40,561 bases of DNA. Source: Eubacterium sp. (GTDB lineage Bacteria > Bacillota > Clostridia > Lachnospirales > Lachnospiraceae). Location of the stretch: NCBI GenBank assembly GCA_022769785.1, contig JALEIY010000116.1, forward strand, positions 1-40,561. The letters are read 5' to 3'. Made by a program: the position numbers and the translations under genes. Shown piece by piece: positions 17,539 to 25,605 of the stretch; within the stretch, counting starts at the first letter, position 1, and each line of letters starts with the position of its first letter. The notes beneath the pieces were generated by a model. It did no database searches. It saw only the letters and a list, made by a program, of their open reading frames with translations, and was not told where the DNA came from.

Positions 17539-19455
17539 ATGAGAATCAATGAATTGCTGGACATTCGGTCCATTGAACTGGATGCTCAGGTATCTGATAA
17601 GCTGGAAGCCATTGATTATATGACGAAGCTCATGGAACAGAGCGGCAATCTGACAGACCGAGAAGCCTACAAAGAGGGGATTTTAAGCAGAGAACAAGAG
17701 GGCACCACAGGGATTGGAGATGGAATAGCCATCCCGCATTCCAAATGTGCAGCGGTAAAAAAACCGGGACTGGCAGCCATGGTTGTAAAAAATGGCGTAG
17801 ACTATGATTCCTTAGACGGACAGCCGGTTCAGCTCATTTTTATGATTGCAGCACCGGAGGGAGGAGCCAACGAGCACCTGGAAGCCCTTTCCAAATTATC
17901 TACCATGCTGATGAATCCTGACTTTAAAGAAAATCTGCTGAAGGCAAAGACAAAAGAAGAATTTTTACAGGTTATCGCAGAAAAAGAAACCCTGACCGAT
18001 GAAAAGAAAACAGAAAAACCACAGGCAGAAGGGTACCGTGTCCTGGCAGTAACCGCCTGCCCAACCGGAATCGCCCATACCTTTATGGCGGCAGAAAGTC
18101 TGGAGGAGACCGGAAAGAAAATGGGAATTTCAGTAAAGGTAGAAACCCAGGGTGCCGACGGAGCCAAAAATGTACTGACCAAAGAAGAGATTGCAGCGGC
18201 AGAATGTATCATCATTGCAGCAGATAAAAATGTGAATCTGGCTCGTTTTGATGGAAAGCCGGTCATTGTCACGAAAGTCGCTGACGGAATTCATAAAGCA
18301 GAAGAACTCATCAACAAAGCAGTCAGTGGAAACGTGGCTCCATATCATCACACAGGAACCGTAGAAAAAAATGAAGAAAAAACAGAAAAAGAAAGCATCG
18401 GACGACAGATTTACAAACATCTGATGAACGGGGTTTCCCATATGCTTCCGTTCGTTATCGGAGGCGGTATTCTCATTGCGATTGCATTTTTGCTGGATGA
18501 TTATAGCATTGACCCGGGCAATTTTGGAAAAAACACACCGGTTGCCGCATACTTTAAGACCATCGGAGAATTATCCTTTGGAATGATGCTTCCGATATTA
18601 TCCGGATTTATTGCCATGAGTATAGCAGACCGTCCCGGCCTTGCAGTAGGTATTGTAGCAGGTCTTGTTGCAAAGGCAGGAATGACCTTCGGCAATCCGG
18701 CCGGTGGAGACGTAAATGCCGGATTCCTTGGTGCCATTTTTGCCGGTTTTGCAGCCGGATATGTAATTCTCGCATTGAAAAAACTCACGGCGAAAATACC
18801 ACAGTCTTTAAACAGTATCAGACCGATGATAATTTATCCGGTATTTGGTGTGTTCATCGGTTCCGTTGTTACAACCGTAATCAATCCATTAATGGGTATG
18901 ATTAACACCGCACTTTCCAATGCCCTCAACAGCTTAAGCGGAACCAGCAAAGTCCTGCTCGGTGTAATTTGCGCAGGTATGCAGTCCGTAGATATGGGAG
19001 GTCCGGTAAATAAGACATCCTATGTATTTGCCACTTCCCAGCTGGCAGAAGGAAACTTTGAAATCATGGCAGCAGTTATGGCAGGAGGAATGATTCCGCC
19101 ACTGGCCATTGCCCTTTGTACCACATTCTTCAAGAACCGCTTTACCAAAAAAGAAAGAGAATCCGGTCTGGTCAATTATCTGCTGGGACTCTCCTTCATC
19201 TCAGAAGGAGCCATTCCATTTGCAGCCAGTGACCCGGTTCGCGTGCTTCCTTCCTGTATCGCCGGTTCTGCAGTAGCAGGCGGATTATCCATGTTCTTTG
19301 GATGTACACTGCGGGCACCGCATGGCGGAATCTTCGTACTGCCAACCATCGGCCATCCGCTGCAGTATGCATTATCCATTTTGATAGGCTCCGTTGTGGG
19401 ATGCCTGATTCTGGCGGTACTGAAAAAGCCGCTTCCGGAAGAAGAGGAAGAATAA
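17539..19455 (+). CDS. PTS fructose-family EIIABC
   Basis: A one-chain sugar importer of the fructose/mannitol PTS class, 638 residues. EIIA (about 1-150) has the phospho-His site IGDGIAIPHSKC. EIIB (about 170-265) has VTACPTGIAHTFMAAE with the phospho-Cys. EIIC (about 295-630) is the membrane part with many hydrophobic helices and GFIAMSIADRPGLAVGI. The start at 17539 follows ATAGGAGGAACC; the track start at 17488 is upstream of this RBS. Despite the fructose-type family it is not next to fruK/fruR but to RpiR, an RpiA-like enzyme and an oxidoreductase, so its substrate may not be fructose. Its TAA overlaps the next ATG (TAATG). Confidence 0.93.
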   Translation: MRINELLDIRSIELDAQVSDKLEAIDYMTKLMEQSGNLTDREAYKEGILSREQEGTTGIGDGIAIPHSKCAAVKKPGLAAMVVKNGVDYDSLDGQPVQLIFMIAAPEGGANEHLEALSKLSTMLMNPDFKENLLKAKTKEEFLQVIAEKETLTDEKKTEKPQAEGYRVLAVTACPTGIAHTFMAAESLEETGKKMGISVKVETQGADGAKNVLTKEEIAAAECIIIAADKNVNLARFDGKPVIVTKVADGIHKAEELINKAVSGNVAPYHHTGTVEKNEEKTEKESIGRQIYKHLMNGVSHMLPFVIGGGILIAIAFLLDDYSIDPGNFGKNTPVAAYFKTIGELSFGMMLPILSGFIAMSIADRPGLAVGIVAGLVAKAGMTFGNPAGGDVNAGFLGAIFAGFAAGYVILALKKLTAKIPQSLNSIRPMIIYPVFGVFIGSVVTTVINPLMGMINTALSNALNSLSGTSKVLLGVICAGMQSVDMGGPVNKTSYVFATSQLAEGNFEIMAAVMAGGMIPPLAIALCTTFFKNRFTKKERESGLVNYLLGLSFISEGAIPFAASDPVRVLPSCIAGSAVAGGLSMFFGCTLRAPHGGIFVLPTIGHPLQYALSILIGSVVGCLILAVLKKPLPEEEEE

Positions 19456-20126
19456 TGAAAAGAAAATGTGCAAAAATCGCCTATGACATGATAAAAGACC
19501 ATATGACCGTCGGGCTCGGCGGAGGCTCCACGGTTGCCTTGCTCATAGAAGAGCTGGAAAAAAATCCAAAACAGATTATGGCAGTCACACCCTCTGACGA
19601 TACCATGGAGCTTTGCCTCTCGCATCATATTCCACTGCTTCCCTTAGAAGCGGTGGAACAGGTGGATATCGCTTTTGATGGCTGCGACGAAGCAGATGAA
19701 AAGCTTCATGCATTAAAAAGCTGTGGCGGCATTCACACGAAAGAGAAAATCATTGCAGCCATGGCAAAGGACTATGTGCTTCTGGCAGACGAAACCAAAT
19801 TTCATGAGACCTTACCGTTTCGCTATCCCGTAACGGTAGAGGTGATTCGCTCCGCGAGAGCCTTTGTGAAAAAAACACTCATGGAAATGGGCGCAGAAGT
19901 GGTGGAACGAAAAACAGACAAAAAGGCAGGTCTGGTCATCAGCGATGACGGACATTACCTTATGGAAGCCTCATTTTCAGAAGTAAAAAATATAGAAACC
20001 TTAAATGCGGCGCTGAACGAAGTGCCGGGCATTGTGGAACACGGATTATTTTGCGGCGTTGTAACAAAAGTAATCGTTGCAGGCCGGGACAAATGTAAGA
20101 TAGTTGACAGGAGAAATGAAAAATGA
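19455..20126 (+). CDS. rpiA: Ribose-5-phosphate isomerase A-like protein
   Basis: RpiA interconverts ribose 5-phosphate and ribulose 5-phosphate. The 223-residue protein keeps VGLGGGSTVALL, the two acidic residues in FDGCDEAD (E. coli D81, D84), the lysine of LKSCGG (K94) and the glutamate in TKEKIIA (E103). The phosphate-side loop KGGGAAL of E. coli is changed to KSCGGIH, so substrate preference may differ. It starts at the TAATG overlap with the PTS gene and ends in an ATGA overlap with the oxidoreductase, so translation of all three is coupled. It may be a housekeeping RpiA or a pathway-specific isomerase; context favours the latter. Confidence 0.85.
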   Translation: MKRKCAKIAYDMIKDHMTVGLGGGSTVALLIEELEKNPKQIMAVTPSDDTMELCLSHHIPLLPLEAVEQVDIAFDGCDEADEKLHALKSCGGIHTKEKIIAAMAKDYVLLADETKFHETLPFRYPVTVEVIRSARAFVKKTLMEMGAEVVERKTDKKAGLVISDDGHYLMEASFSEVKNIETLNAALNEVPGIVEHGLFCGVVTKVIVAGRDKCKIVDRRNEK

Positions 20127-21094
20127 AAAAATATAATTGGGGAATACTTGGAACCGGATGGATTGCCCATGAAATGGGAGAAGCTCTTCTGGCAGTAAAC
20201 GGAGAGATTTATGCCGTTTGTGATACCACACTGGAAGGAGCCAAAAAATATGCCGGAGAATTTGGTGTAAAGAAAGCCTACGGCAGTGCGGATGAGATGA
20301 TTGCCGATGAAAACGTGGATATCGTCTATATTGCAACACCACACAGCCTTCATTACAAGTTCCTTTTACAGGCAGTAAAAGCAGGAAAGCATGTTTTCTG
20401 CGAGAAATCCATCACTGTCAACAGCCGTCAGCTGGAAGAGTGCGTGGCCGTTGCACAGGAAAAAGGTCTTGTGATTTGTGACGGTGTGACCTTGCTTCAT
20501 ATGCCTCTCTACAAAAAATTAAAAGGAATCGTGGAGAGTGGTGCCATCGGTGATATCAAAATGGTACAGGTCAACTTCGGAAGCTGCAAAGAATACGATG
20601 TAAACAATCGTTTCTTCTCCAAAGAGCTGGCAGGAGGAGCCTTACTGGATATTGGAGTATATGCCACATCCTTTGCCCGTTTCTTCATGAAGAGCAAACC
20701 AAATGTAGTTCTCACCACAGCCAATTATTTTGAGACTGGTGTGGATGAGACCAGCGGAATTATTCTGAAAAACCCGGATGGACAGATGGCAGTCATGGCG
20801 CTCACCATGCGTGCAAAGCAGCCGAAACGCGGAGTTGTTGCCGGCGAAAAAGGCTTCATTGAAATCTGTGAATATCCAAGAGCCGCCAAAGCAACAATCA
20901 CATACACAGAGGATGGACACACGGAAGAAATCACAGCAGGAGAATCCGAAAAAGCGTTACAGTATGAAGTACAGGATATGCAGGACTATGTGGAAAACAG
21001 CAGCGGAGCAGAAAACCTCCAGATTATCCGGGATGTGATGGAAACCCTGACATCTGTCAGAAACCAGTGGGGAATGGTCTATCCATTTGAATAA
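20123..21094 (+). CDS. Gfo/Idh/MocA-family oxidoreductase
   Basis: A 323-residue NAD(P)-dependent sugar dehydrogenase-like enzyme. The Rossmann domain (about 1-120) begins WGILGTGWIAHEMGEAL, has VDIVYIATPHSLHYKF and GKHVFCEKSITVN (the family lysine in EK). The C-terminal domain (about 125-323) has GGALLDIGVYATSFARFF. Members oxidise or reduce sugars, inositols or their phosphates; the substrate cannot be read from sequence. It overlaps rpiA by ATGA. Confidence 0.88.
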   Translation: MKKYNWGILGTGWIAHEMGEALLAVNGEIYAVCDTTLEGAKKYAGEFGVKKAYGSADEMIADENVDIVYIATPHSLHYKFLLQAVKAGKHVFCEKSITVNSRQLEECVAVAQEKGLVICDGVTLLHMPLYKKLKGIVESGAIGDIKMVQVNFGSCKEYDVNNRFFSKELAGGALLDIGVYATSFARFFMKSKPNVVLTTANYFETGVDETSGIILKNPDGQMAVMALTMRAKQPKRGVVAGEKGFIEICEYPRAAKATITYTEDGHTEEITAGESEKALQYEVQDMQDYVENSSGAENLQIIRDVMETLTSVRNQWGMVYPFE

Positions 21095-21105
21095 GGGGAA
21101 TAAGC

Positions 21106-21879
21106 ATGAGTAAAAAATACTTCTTTTTTGACATTGATGGAACATTGACAGACCGCAGTACGGGAGAGATTGTGCCCTCTGCCAGAAAAGCCCTGCAGAA
21201 ATTGCAGGAGGCAGGACATTTTGTGTCCCTGGCAACAGGACGGGCGGCCTACAAAGCAGAGAAATTCCGTGCAAAACACGATTTTCCAAACATGGTCTGC
21301 AACGGGGGTCATGGCATTTATCTGGATGGTGAATTAAAGGAAAATCGTCCGATTGATTACGAGAAAGCACTGGCGGTTTACCGCCAGGCCATCGAGCTGG
21401 GCTACGGCGTCTATGTGGCACTGGACGATTCAGAAAAAGTTTATGCCAACAGCTTCCTTTTCCATGAGCAGGTGGGATTGCGAAAAGAACCGACCGTTTA
21501 TATTATTGATGAAAACTTTGATCCGGCCAACTGCGATGCAATCTACAAATTATATATTTCCATCCCGGAGGCGGAAGAAGAAAAACTGACGCTGAAGGAC
21601 ACGCTGGGACATCTCCGGTTTGCCAAAGACTATCTGATGTTCCAGCCGGACGAAAAAAAAGAAGGAATTTTACGAATGCTTTCCTACGTAGGCGGCAGAC
21701 CGGAAGACGTGGTGGTATTTGGCGATGATTATAATGACCTCGATATGTTCGACGATACCTTTTATAAAGTAGCCATGGGAAACGGCTGCGATGCGTTGAA
21801 AGCAAAAGCGGATTATGTTGCCGCAGCAAATGTGGAGGACGGAATATACAAAGCCTGTGAGGAACACGGGTGGTTTTAA
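21106..21879 (+). CDS. HAD-superfamily Cof-type phosphatase
   Basis: A 257-residue class IIB HAD hydrolase, probably a sugar-phosphate phosphatase. Motif I is FDIDGTLTD with the nucleophilic Asp, motif II is SLATGRA, the motif III lysine lies near DEKKEGIL, and motif IV is FGDDYNDLDMF. It is the last gene of the PTS-rpiA-oxidoreductase cluster, 11 bp after the oxidoreductase, with GGGGAATAAG as RBS. It may release a sugar or sugar alcohol from the pathway or remove toxic phosphates; this is inference. Confidence 0.9.
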   Translation: MSKKYFFFDIDGTLTDRSTGEIVPSARKALQKLQEAGHFVSLATGRAAYKAEKFRAKHDFPNMVCNGGHGIYLDGELKENRPIDYEKALAVYRQAIELGYGVYVALDDSEKVYANSFLFHEQVGLRKEPTVYIIDENFDPANCDAIYKLYISIPEAEEEKLTLKDTLGHLRFAKDYLMFQPDEKKEGILRMLSYVGGRPEDVVVFGDDYNDLDMFDDTFYKVAMGNGCDALKAKADYVAAANVEDGIYKACEEHGWF

Positions 21880-21921
21880 GAAAAACATGGCAGCGATTTC
21901 CTTCTATTTTCTGAAAACTGC

Positions 21922-21949
21922 TGGACAAAGCCGAAAGAATCCTTATAAT
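21922..21949 (+). promoter_or_regulatory. Promoter of the DivIVA-like gene
   Basis: TGGACA (21922-21927), 16 bp, TATAAT (21944-21949), about 60 bp before the start codon. Confidence 0.55.
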
Positions 21950-22008
21950 TATAAATATAAGATATCCGGAAAAATGAGCCGGACAAGTGGAAAAAGGAGG
22001 GAATAGAC

Positions 22009-22890
22009 ATGAATGTACAGGAGCTTGTAACATATGTAGAAGAACTGGCATTTAAGACATCCATGTTTGGTTATGATAAGGACGAGGTAGACATCCAGCT
22101 TGATAAAATCTGTGATGAGATAGAGGCCTTGGTAAAAGAAAAGGATGAGGAGATTGCCTCCTTAAGAAAAGGTATTGGAGCAGCGGCAGCTCCTGCAGCG
22201 GAAACTGCACAGGAGCCGGTCGAAGAAGCTGAAGCAGAGACGGTTGAGGAACCGATCGTGGAAGAACCGGTCGAAGAATTTGTGGAAGAGGCGGCAGAAG
22301 AGGAAGAGCCGGAAGAGGCAGCTGCTTTATACGAAGAGGAAGAAGAGCCGGAGGATAATGAATTATTAAGCCGGATTGCGGAACTGGAAGCGCAGCTTCA
22401 GGCAGCAAACGAGCGGGCAGACCGCGCGCAGCAGCAGCTGGCAGAATATATGGCGACCGTAGAACAGGCAGAACAGAAGGTGGCAGAGGCAGAGGCACGG
22501 GCAGAAGCCGCAGAGGCACAGAAACAGCCGCAGAATACCGACGAAGCCTATGAACAGTACATCAAAAATGCAGACCTGCTGTGTCGTCAGCTTTCCGATT
22601 TGCAGACCAGAAAAGATGATATCGTAGAAGAGGCACAAAAAGAAGCCGATAAGATTCTTGCCCAGGCTCAGAGTCAGGCAGAAGAGATGAATCAGCAGGC
22701 CGAAGAGAAGATAAAAGCAGCCGGTGAAGAAGCCGAAGCGATTCTGAAAGAGAATCAGGACAAAGTAGCAAAAGAACAGAAAGATCTGGAAGAGCTCAGA
22801 GAAAAGAAGAGCGGAGTTATCCGGTCACTCGAAGAAATTACAGCAGACATTCAGAGACTTTCCGACAAAATAAAAGCATCCGGAAAATAA
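22009..22890 (+). CDS. DivIVA-like coiled-coil protein
   Basis: The 293-residue protein starts with a short segment FGYDKDEVDIQLDKICDEIEAL, close to the DivIVA signature GYDxxEVDxFLD. A low-complexity acidic region follows (about 62-120, Glu/Ala/Val/Pro). Then comes a long heptad-rich helix (about 122-290), rich in Ala, Glu, Gln and Lys, with AEEKIKAAGEEAEAILKE. DivIVA and GpsB proteins mark poles or septa and recruit wall or chromosome factors. There are no membrane segments. The acidic insert between head and coil is unusual for DivIVA. A strong AAAGGAGGGAATAG precedes the ATG. Confidence 0.7.
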   Translation: MNVQELVTYVEELAFKTSMFGYDKDEVDIQLDKICDEIEALVKEKDEEIASLRKGIGAAAAPAAETAQEPVEEAEAETVEEPIVEEPVEEFVEEAAEEEEPEEAAALYEEEEEPEDNELLSRIAELEAQLQAANERADRAQQQLAEYMATVEQAEQKVAEAEARAEAAEAQKQPQNTDEAYEQYIKNADLLCRQLSDLQTRKDDIVEEAQKEADKILAQAQSQAEEMNQQAEEKIKAAGEEAEAILKENQDKVAKEQKDLEELREKKSGVIRSLEEITADIQRLSDKIKASGK

Positions 22891-22921
22891 ACCGGTTATA
22901 CAAGAGAGAAAAGATTAAGAG

Positions 22922-22967
22922 GGATTGTCTGGTCAGCATTCATACTGATAAGGCAATCCTTCTGTAT
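22922..22967 (+). terminator. Likely terminator of the DivIVA-like gene
   Basis: GGATTGTCTGGTCAG pairs imperfectly with CTGATAAGGCAATCC around an 8-base loop, followed by TTCTGTATTTGTG. The T-tract is poor, so termination may be partial. Confidence 0.5.
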
Positions 22968-22988
22968 TTGTGTGGAAGGCAGGTATTT

Positions 22989-23630
22989 ATGATAAAACTG
23001 GTCATATTTGATATGGACGGACTGATGTTTGATACAGAAGCGGTAACCTATCGGGCATTTTCCGAAGTATGGACAGCGGCAGGCTGTCATCCGGAATTTT
23101 CCCAGTATGTACAGCTTCTCGGACTGAATTCCGAAGATATCTGTAAAAAATACAGAGAAATGTTCGGGGCGGAGTTTGAACCCGCGCAAATGTATGCCCG
23201 TGTGGGCAGCCGGAAGAACGAGATAATGAAAAAAGAGGGCGTTCCGGTAAAAAAAGGATTAAAAGAGCTTCTTTGTGCGCTTGAGGACAGAGGAATAAAA
23301 AAAGCCGTGGCAAGCGGTTCCGACCGCTCGGTGGTGGAAGAGAATCTTCGGGTCACCGGGCTGGAAGGTCACTTTGATATGATTCTCTCCACAAAAGAAG
23401 TAAAAAGAGGAAAACCGTATCCGGACGCATTTCTTCTTATTTGTGAAACCCTGGGCGTGTCGCCGGAGGAGACTCTTGTATTAGAAGACTCTGCCAACGG
23501 AGTGGAGGCAGCTATCGCAGGAGAAATCCCGGTGATTCAGATACCGGATATGCTGGAGCTTCCTTCAGAACTTCGGGAGAAATGTCTGGCAATCGAAGAA
23601 TCCCTTGACAAAGTAATCAAATATTTATAG
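22989..23630 (+). CDS. HAD hydrolase, beta-phosphoglucomutase-like
   Basis: A 213-residue class IA HAD protein. Motif I FDMDGLMFDTE contains the nucleophile and acid Asp, motif II is VASGSD, the lysine is in KRGKPYPDAF, and motif IV LEDSANGVEAA is complete. The cap insert lies between residues about 15 and 85. Members include beta-phosphoglucomutase, phosphoglycolate phosphatase and other sugar phosphatases; the exact substrate is not visible. The ATG at 22989 gives MIKLVIFDMDG, the family start; the track start at 22968 adds seven residues without support. Confidence 0.88.
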   Translation: MIKLVIFDMDGLMFDTEAVTYRAFSEVWTAAGCHPEFSQYVQLLGLNSEDICKKYREMFGAEFEPAQMYARVGSRKNEIMKKEGVPVKKGLKELLCALEDRGIKKAVASGSDRSVVEENLRVTGLEGHFDMILSTKEVKRGKPYPDAFLLICETLGVSPEETLVLEDSANGVEAAIAGEIPVIQIPDMLELPSELREKCLAIEESLDKVIKYL

Positions 23631-23718
23631 AAATCGGAGAAAACTCCCATCCCCAAAATTGGACAGAACATTCCCGGAACCAAAAAGAGGGTTTTTCATA
23701 TACTAAATCGAAAACCTG

Positions 23719-24327
23719 ATGAGAGCAGGACATATTGTGAAAAAAGAGACAGTATATGGATATGAATGGCTTCCGGGATATAAAGAAATGATGGTCTGTC
23801 AGGAAGACCTGGCAAGACAAAATGAAGAAATGGAACAAAGCATGGAAGAGGGGCAAAAGGATTCTCCGGAGCCTTCCGGAACCAGGCAGGAAATGCAGCG
23901 TCCGCAGCCAAATCTTCTTCCGCCGGAAGAACTTCAGAAAGAGGAAGAAGGCTACTGGAAGGATTACGACTATATGGTACGTCTTCTGCCCCTGGCCGCC
24001 AGAGAGATATGGGCAGCGGTGGACGCAATATTAGACCGGTACGAATTTTGTGAAAGCTCCATGTATGCCGAATATCCAGACAAGGAAGCCGTCCGAAAAA
24101 TCGTGGATGAGGTATACAATAAGATGAAATATTATGAGGAGAAACCGATGGAGACTAAAATGGACGGTACGGAAGGAATCAATTACTATTACATTCCGGA
24201 AGAAAAAAGAGGAATGAATTCTCCTTTAAGAGACCTGATTTTTGTTATCATTTCTTGGAATATGTCTTATCGCAGACAGAGGTTCTGCCGCAGAAAAAAA
24301 GTGTTTCCACAGGCAAATCTTATGTGA
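23719..24327 (+). CDS. Protein of unknown function, acidic
   Basis: I do not firmly recognise this protein. Of 202 residues, the N-terminal half is hydrophilic (Glu, Gln, Pro rich, about 30-80). The second half has a helical block (MVRLLPLAAREIWAAVDAIL), then MYAEYPDKEAVRKIVDEVYNKM and a basic aromatic C-terminus with SYRRQRFCRRKK. Short Clostridial hypotheticals with a similar basic YRRR-type tail exist to my knowledge, but no function is tied to them. The ATG at 23719 has no RBS. An in-frame GTG at 23737 preceded by GCAGGACATATT gives KKETVYGYEWLPG and may be the true start. There is no signal peptide or membrane helix. Confidence 0.6.
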   Translation: MRAGHIVKKETVYGYEWLPGYKEMMVCQEDLARQNEEMEQSMEEGQKDSPEPSGTRQEMQRPQPNLLPPEELQKEEEGYWKDYDYMVRLLPLAAREIWAAVDAILDRYEFCESSMYAEYPDKEAVRKIVDEVYNKMKYYEEKPMETKMDGTEGINYYYIPEEKRGMNSPLRDLIFVIISWNMSYRRQRFCRRKKVFPQANLM

Positions 24328-24372
24328 AGATTTCAAACTTCTTACATTTGTGAGCGCTTAAGCTATCCCATG

Positions 24373-24401
24373 TTGCACGGGGTATCAAATCATGTTAAAA
24401 T
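24373..24401 (+). promoter_or_regulatory. Promoter of the methyltransferase gene
   Basis: TTGCAC (24373-24378), 17 bp, TAAAAT (24396-24401), 38 bp ahead of the chosen start. Confidence 0.6.
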
Positions 24402-24438
24402 CGGTCACGTAAGCAAAATGAAAAAGAAGGATTACCCG

Positions 24439-25605
24439 ATGGATTTACTGATAGAAAAAATAAAACAATCGTTAAATACAGAGCTGATTCGCATTGTAAT
24501 CAGCAATCCCCGCCGGGCGGAGGACATAAAAAAATATGATATTCGTCCGGTGCTTATCCGGGACAGATTGCTCTTCCAGAGCGCCGCTTATACAAAGACG
24601 CAGGTGTTCCATGAGAATCTCGAAAAAGAAGAACTGGAAGCAAAGCTCACGGAAGTGCTTCCCCGGTATAAACAGGTTCTGATGAAAACTGTCCGGGGAG
24701 ATGTGAATGCACTCATTAATAAAAAAGGAAAAGCAGCCGTGAAAATTATCCGGAATACTTCCAAAACACAGTCAGCACCGGTGAATTTGAGTCATAACCG
24801 GAAAAAGAAATATATCCTTGAAGAAGGGAAGCCGGTTCCTTTTCTTGTGGACCTTGGCGTGATGACTGCGGAGGGCCGGATCGTGCGGTCCAAATATGAC
24901 AAGTTTCGACAAATTAACCGTTTCCTCGAATTTATAGAAGATATCGTTCCGCATCTGGCAAAAGACCGGGAAATCACCATCCTGGATTTTGGCTGCGGCA
25001 AATCCTATCTTACCTTTGCCGTTTATTATTATCTCCGGGAGCTTCGGGGATATGATGTCAATATCATCGGACTCGACCTGAAAAAGGACGTCATCGCAAA
25101 ATGCAGCAGACTGGCTGCCGGATATGGCTATGACCACCTTCATTTTTATGAAGGCTCCATTGAAGAATTTGAGGGAGTAAAAAAGGTGGATATGGTCATT
25201 ACACTTCATGCCTGTGATACGGCTACGGATTATGCCATCTATAAAGCGGTTCACTGGGGAGCAGAGGTGATTCTTTCCGTGCCATGCTGCCAGCACGAAT
25301 TAAACGGTCAGTTTCAGAATGAGGATTTTGGACCGGTAGCCAATTACGGCATACTGAAAGAACGTTTTTCGGCTCTGGCTACGGACGGAATTCGTGCTGC
25401 CCTGCTGGAGGCAGTGGGATATGATACGCAGATTCTTGAATTTATCGATATGGAGCATACGCCGAAGAATCTTCTGATTCGGGCAGTAAAAGGGAAAACT
25501 CTTTCTCAGGGAAAATGGGAAAAAGCAGAAGATTTCTGTCGGCAGTTTCATTTTACCCCGACACTGAAGACGCTTCTGGAAAAGGAGACCAAAGAATGCA
25601 AATGA
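24439..25605 (+). CDS. SAM-dependent methyltransferase
   Basis: A 388-residue protein with an N-terminal domain of unknown role (about 1-150) and a class I methyltransferase domain (about 155-330). SAM motif I is ITILDFGCGKSYLTFAVYYYL, motif II is NIIGLDLKKDVI, and VDMVITLHACDTATDYAI follows, with SVPCCQHEL downstream. This pattern fits the Methyltransf_32 type; its substrate is unknown, though RNA or protein targets are plausible. I chose the ATG at 24439 (MDLLIEK), which has AAGGA 9 bp upstream, over the track start at 24370. Its TGA lies inside the first codons of the next gene, suggesting coupled translation with that exported protein. Confidence 0.8.
   Translation: MDLLIEKIKQSLNTELIRIVISNPRRAEDIKKYDIRPVLIRDRLLFQSAAYTKTQVFHENLEKEELEAKLTEVLPRYKQVLMKTVRGDVNALINKKGKAAVKIIRNTSKTQSAPVNLSHNRKKKYILEEGKPVPFLVDLGVMTAEGRIVRSKYDKFRQINRFLEFIEDIVPHLAKDREITILDFGCGKSYLTFAVYYYLRELRGYDVNIIGLDLKKDVIAKCSRLAAGYGYDHLHFYEGSIEEFEGVKKVDMVITLHACDTATDYAIYKAVHWGAEVILSVPCCQHELNGQFQNEDFGPVANYGILKERFSALATDGIRAALLEAVGYDTQILEFIDMEHTPKNLLIRAVKGKTLSQGKWEKAEDFCRQFHFTPTLKTLLEKETKECK

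Noticed and set aside
17539-19455. Naming the PTS gene fruA
   Set aside because: Domain order fits the fructose family, but fruK and fruR are absent and the neighbours suggest another sugar.
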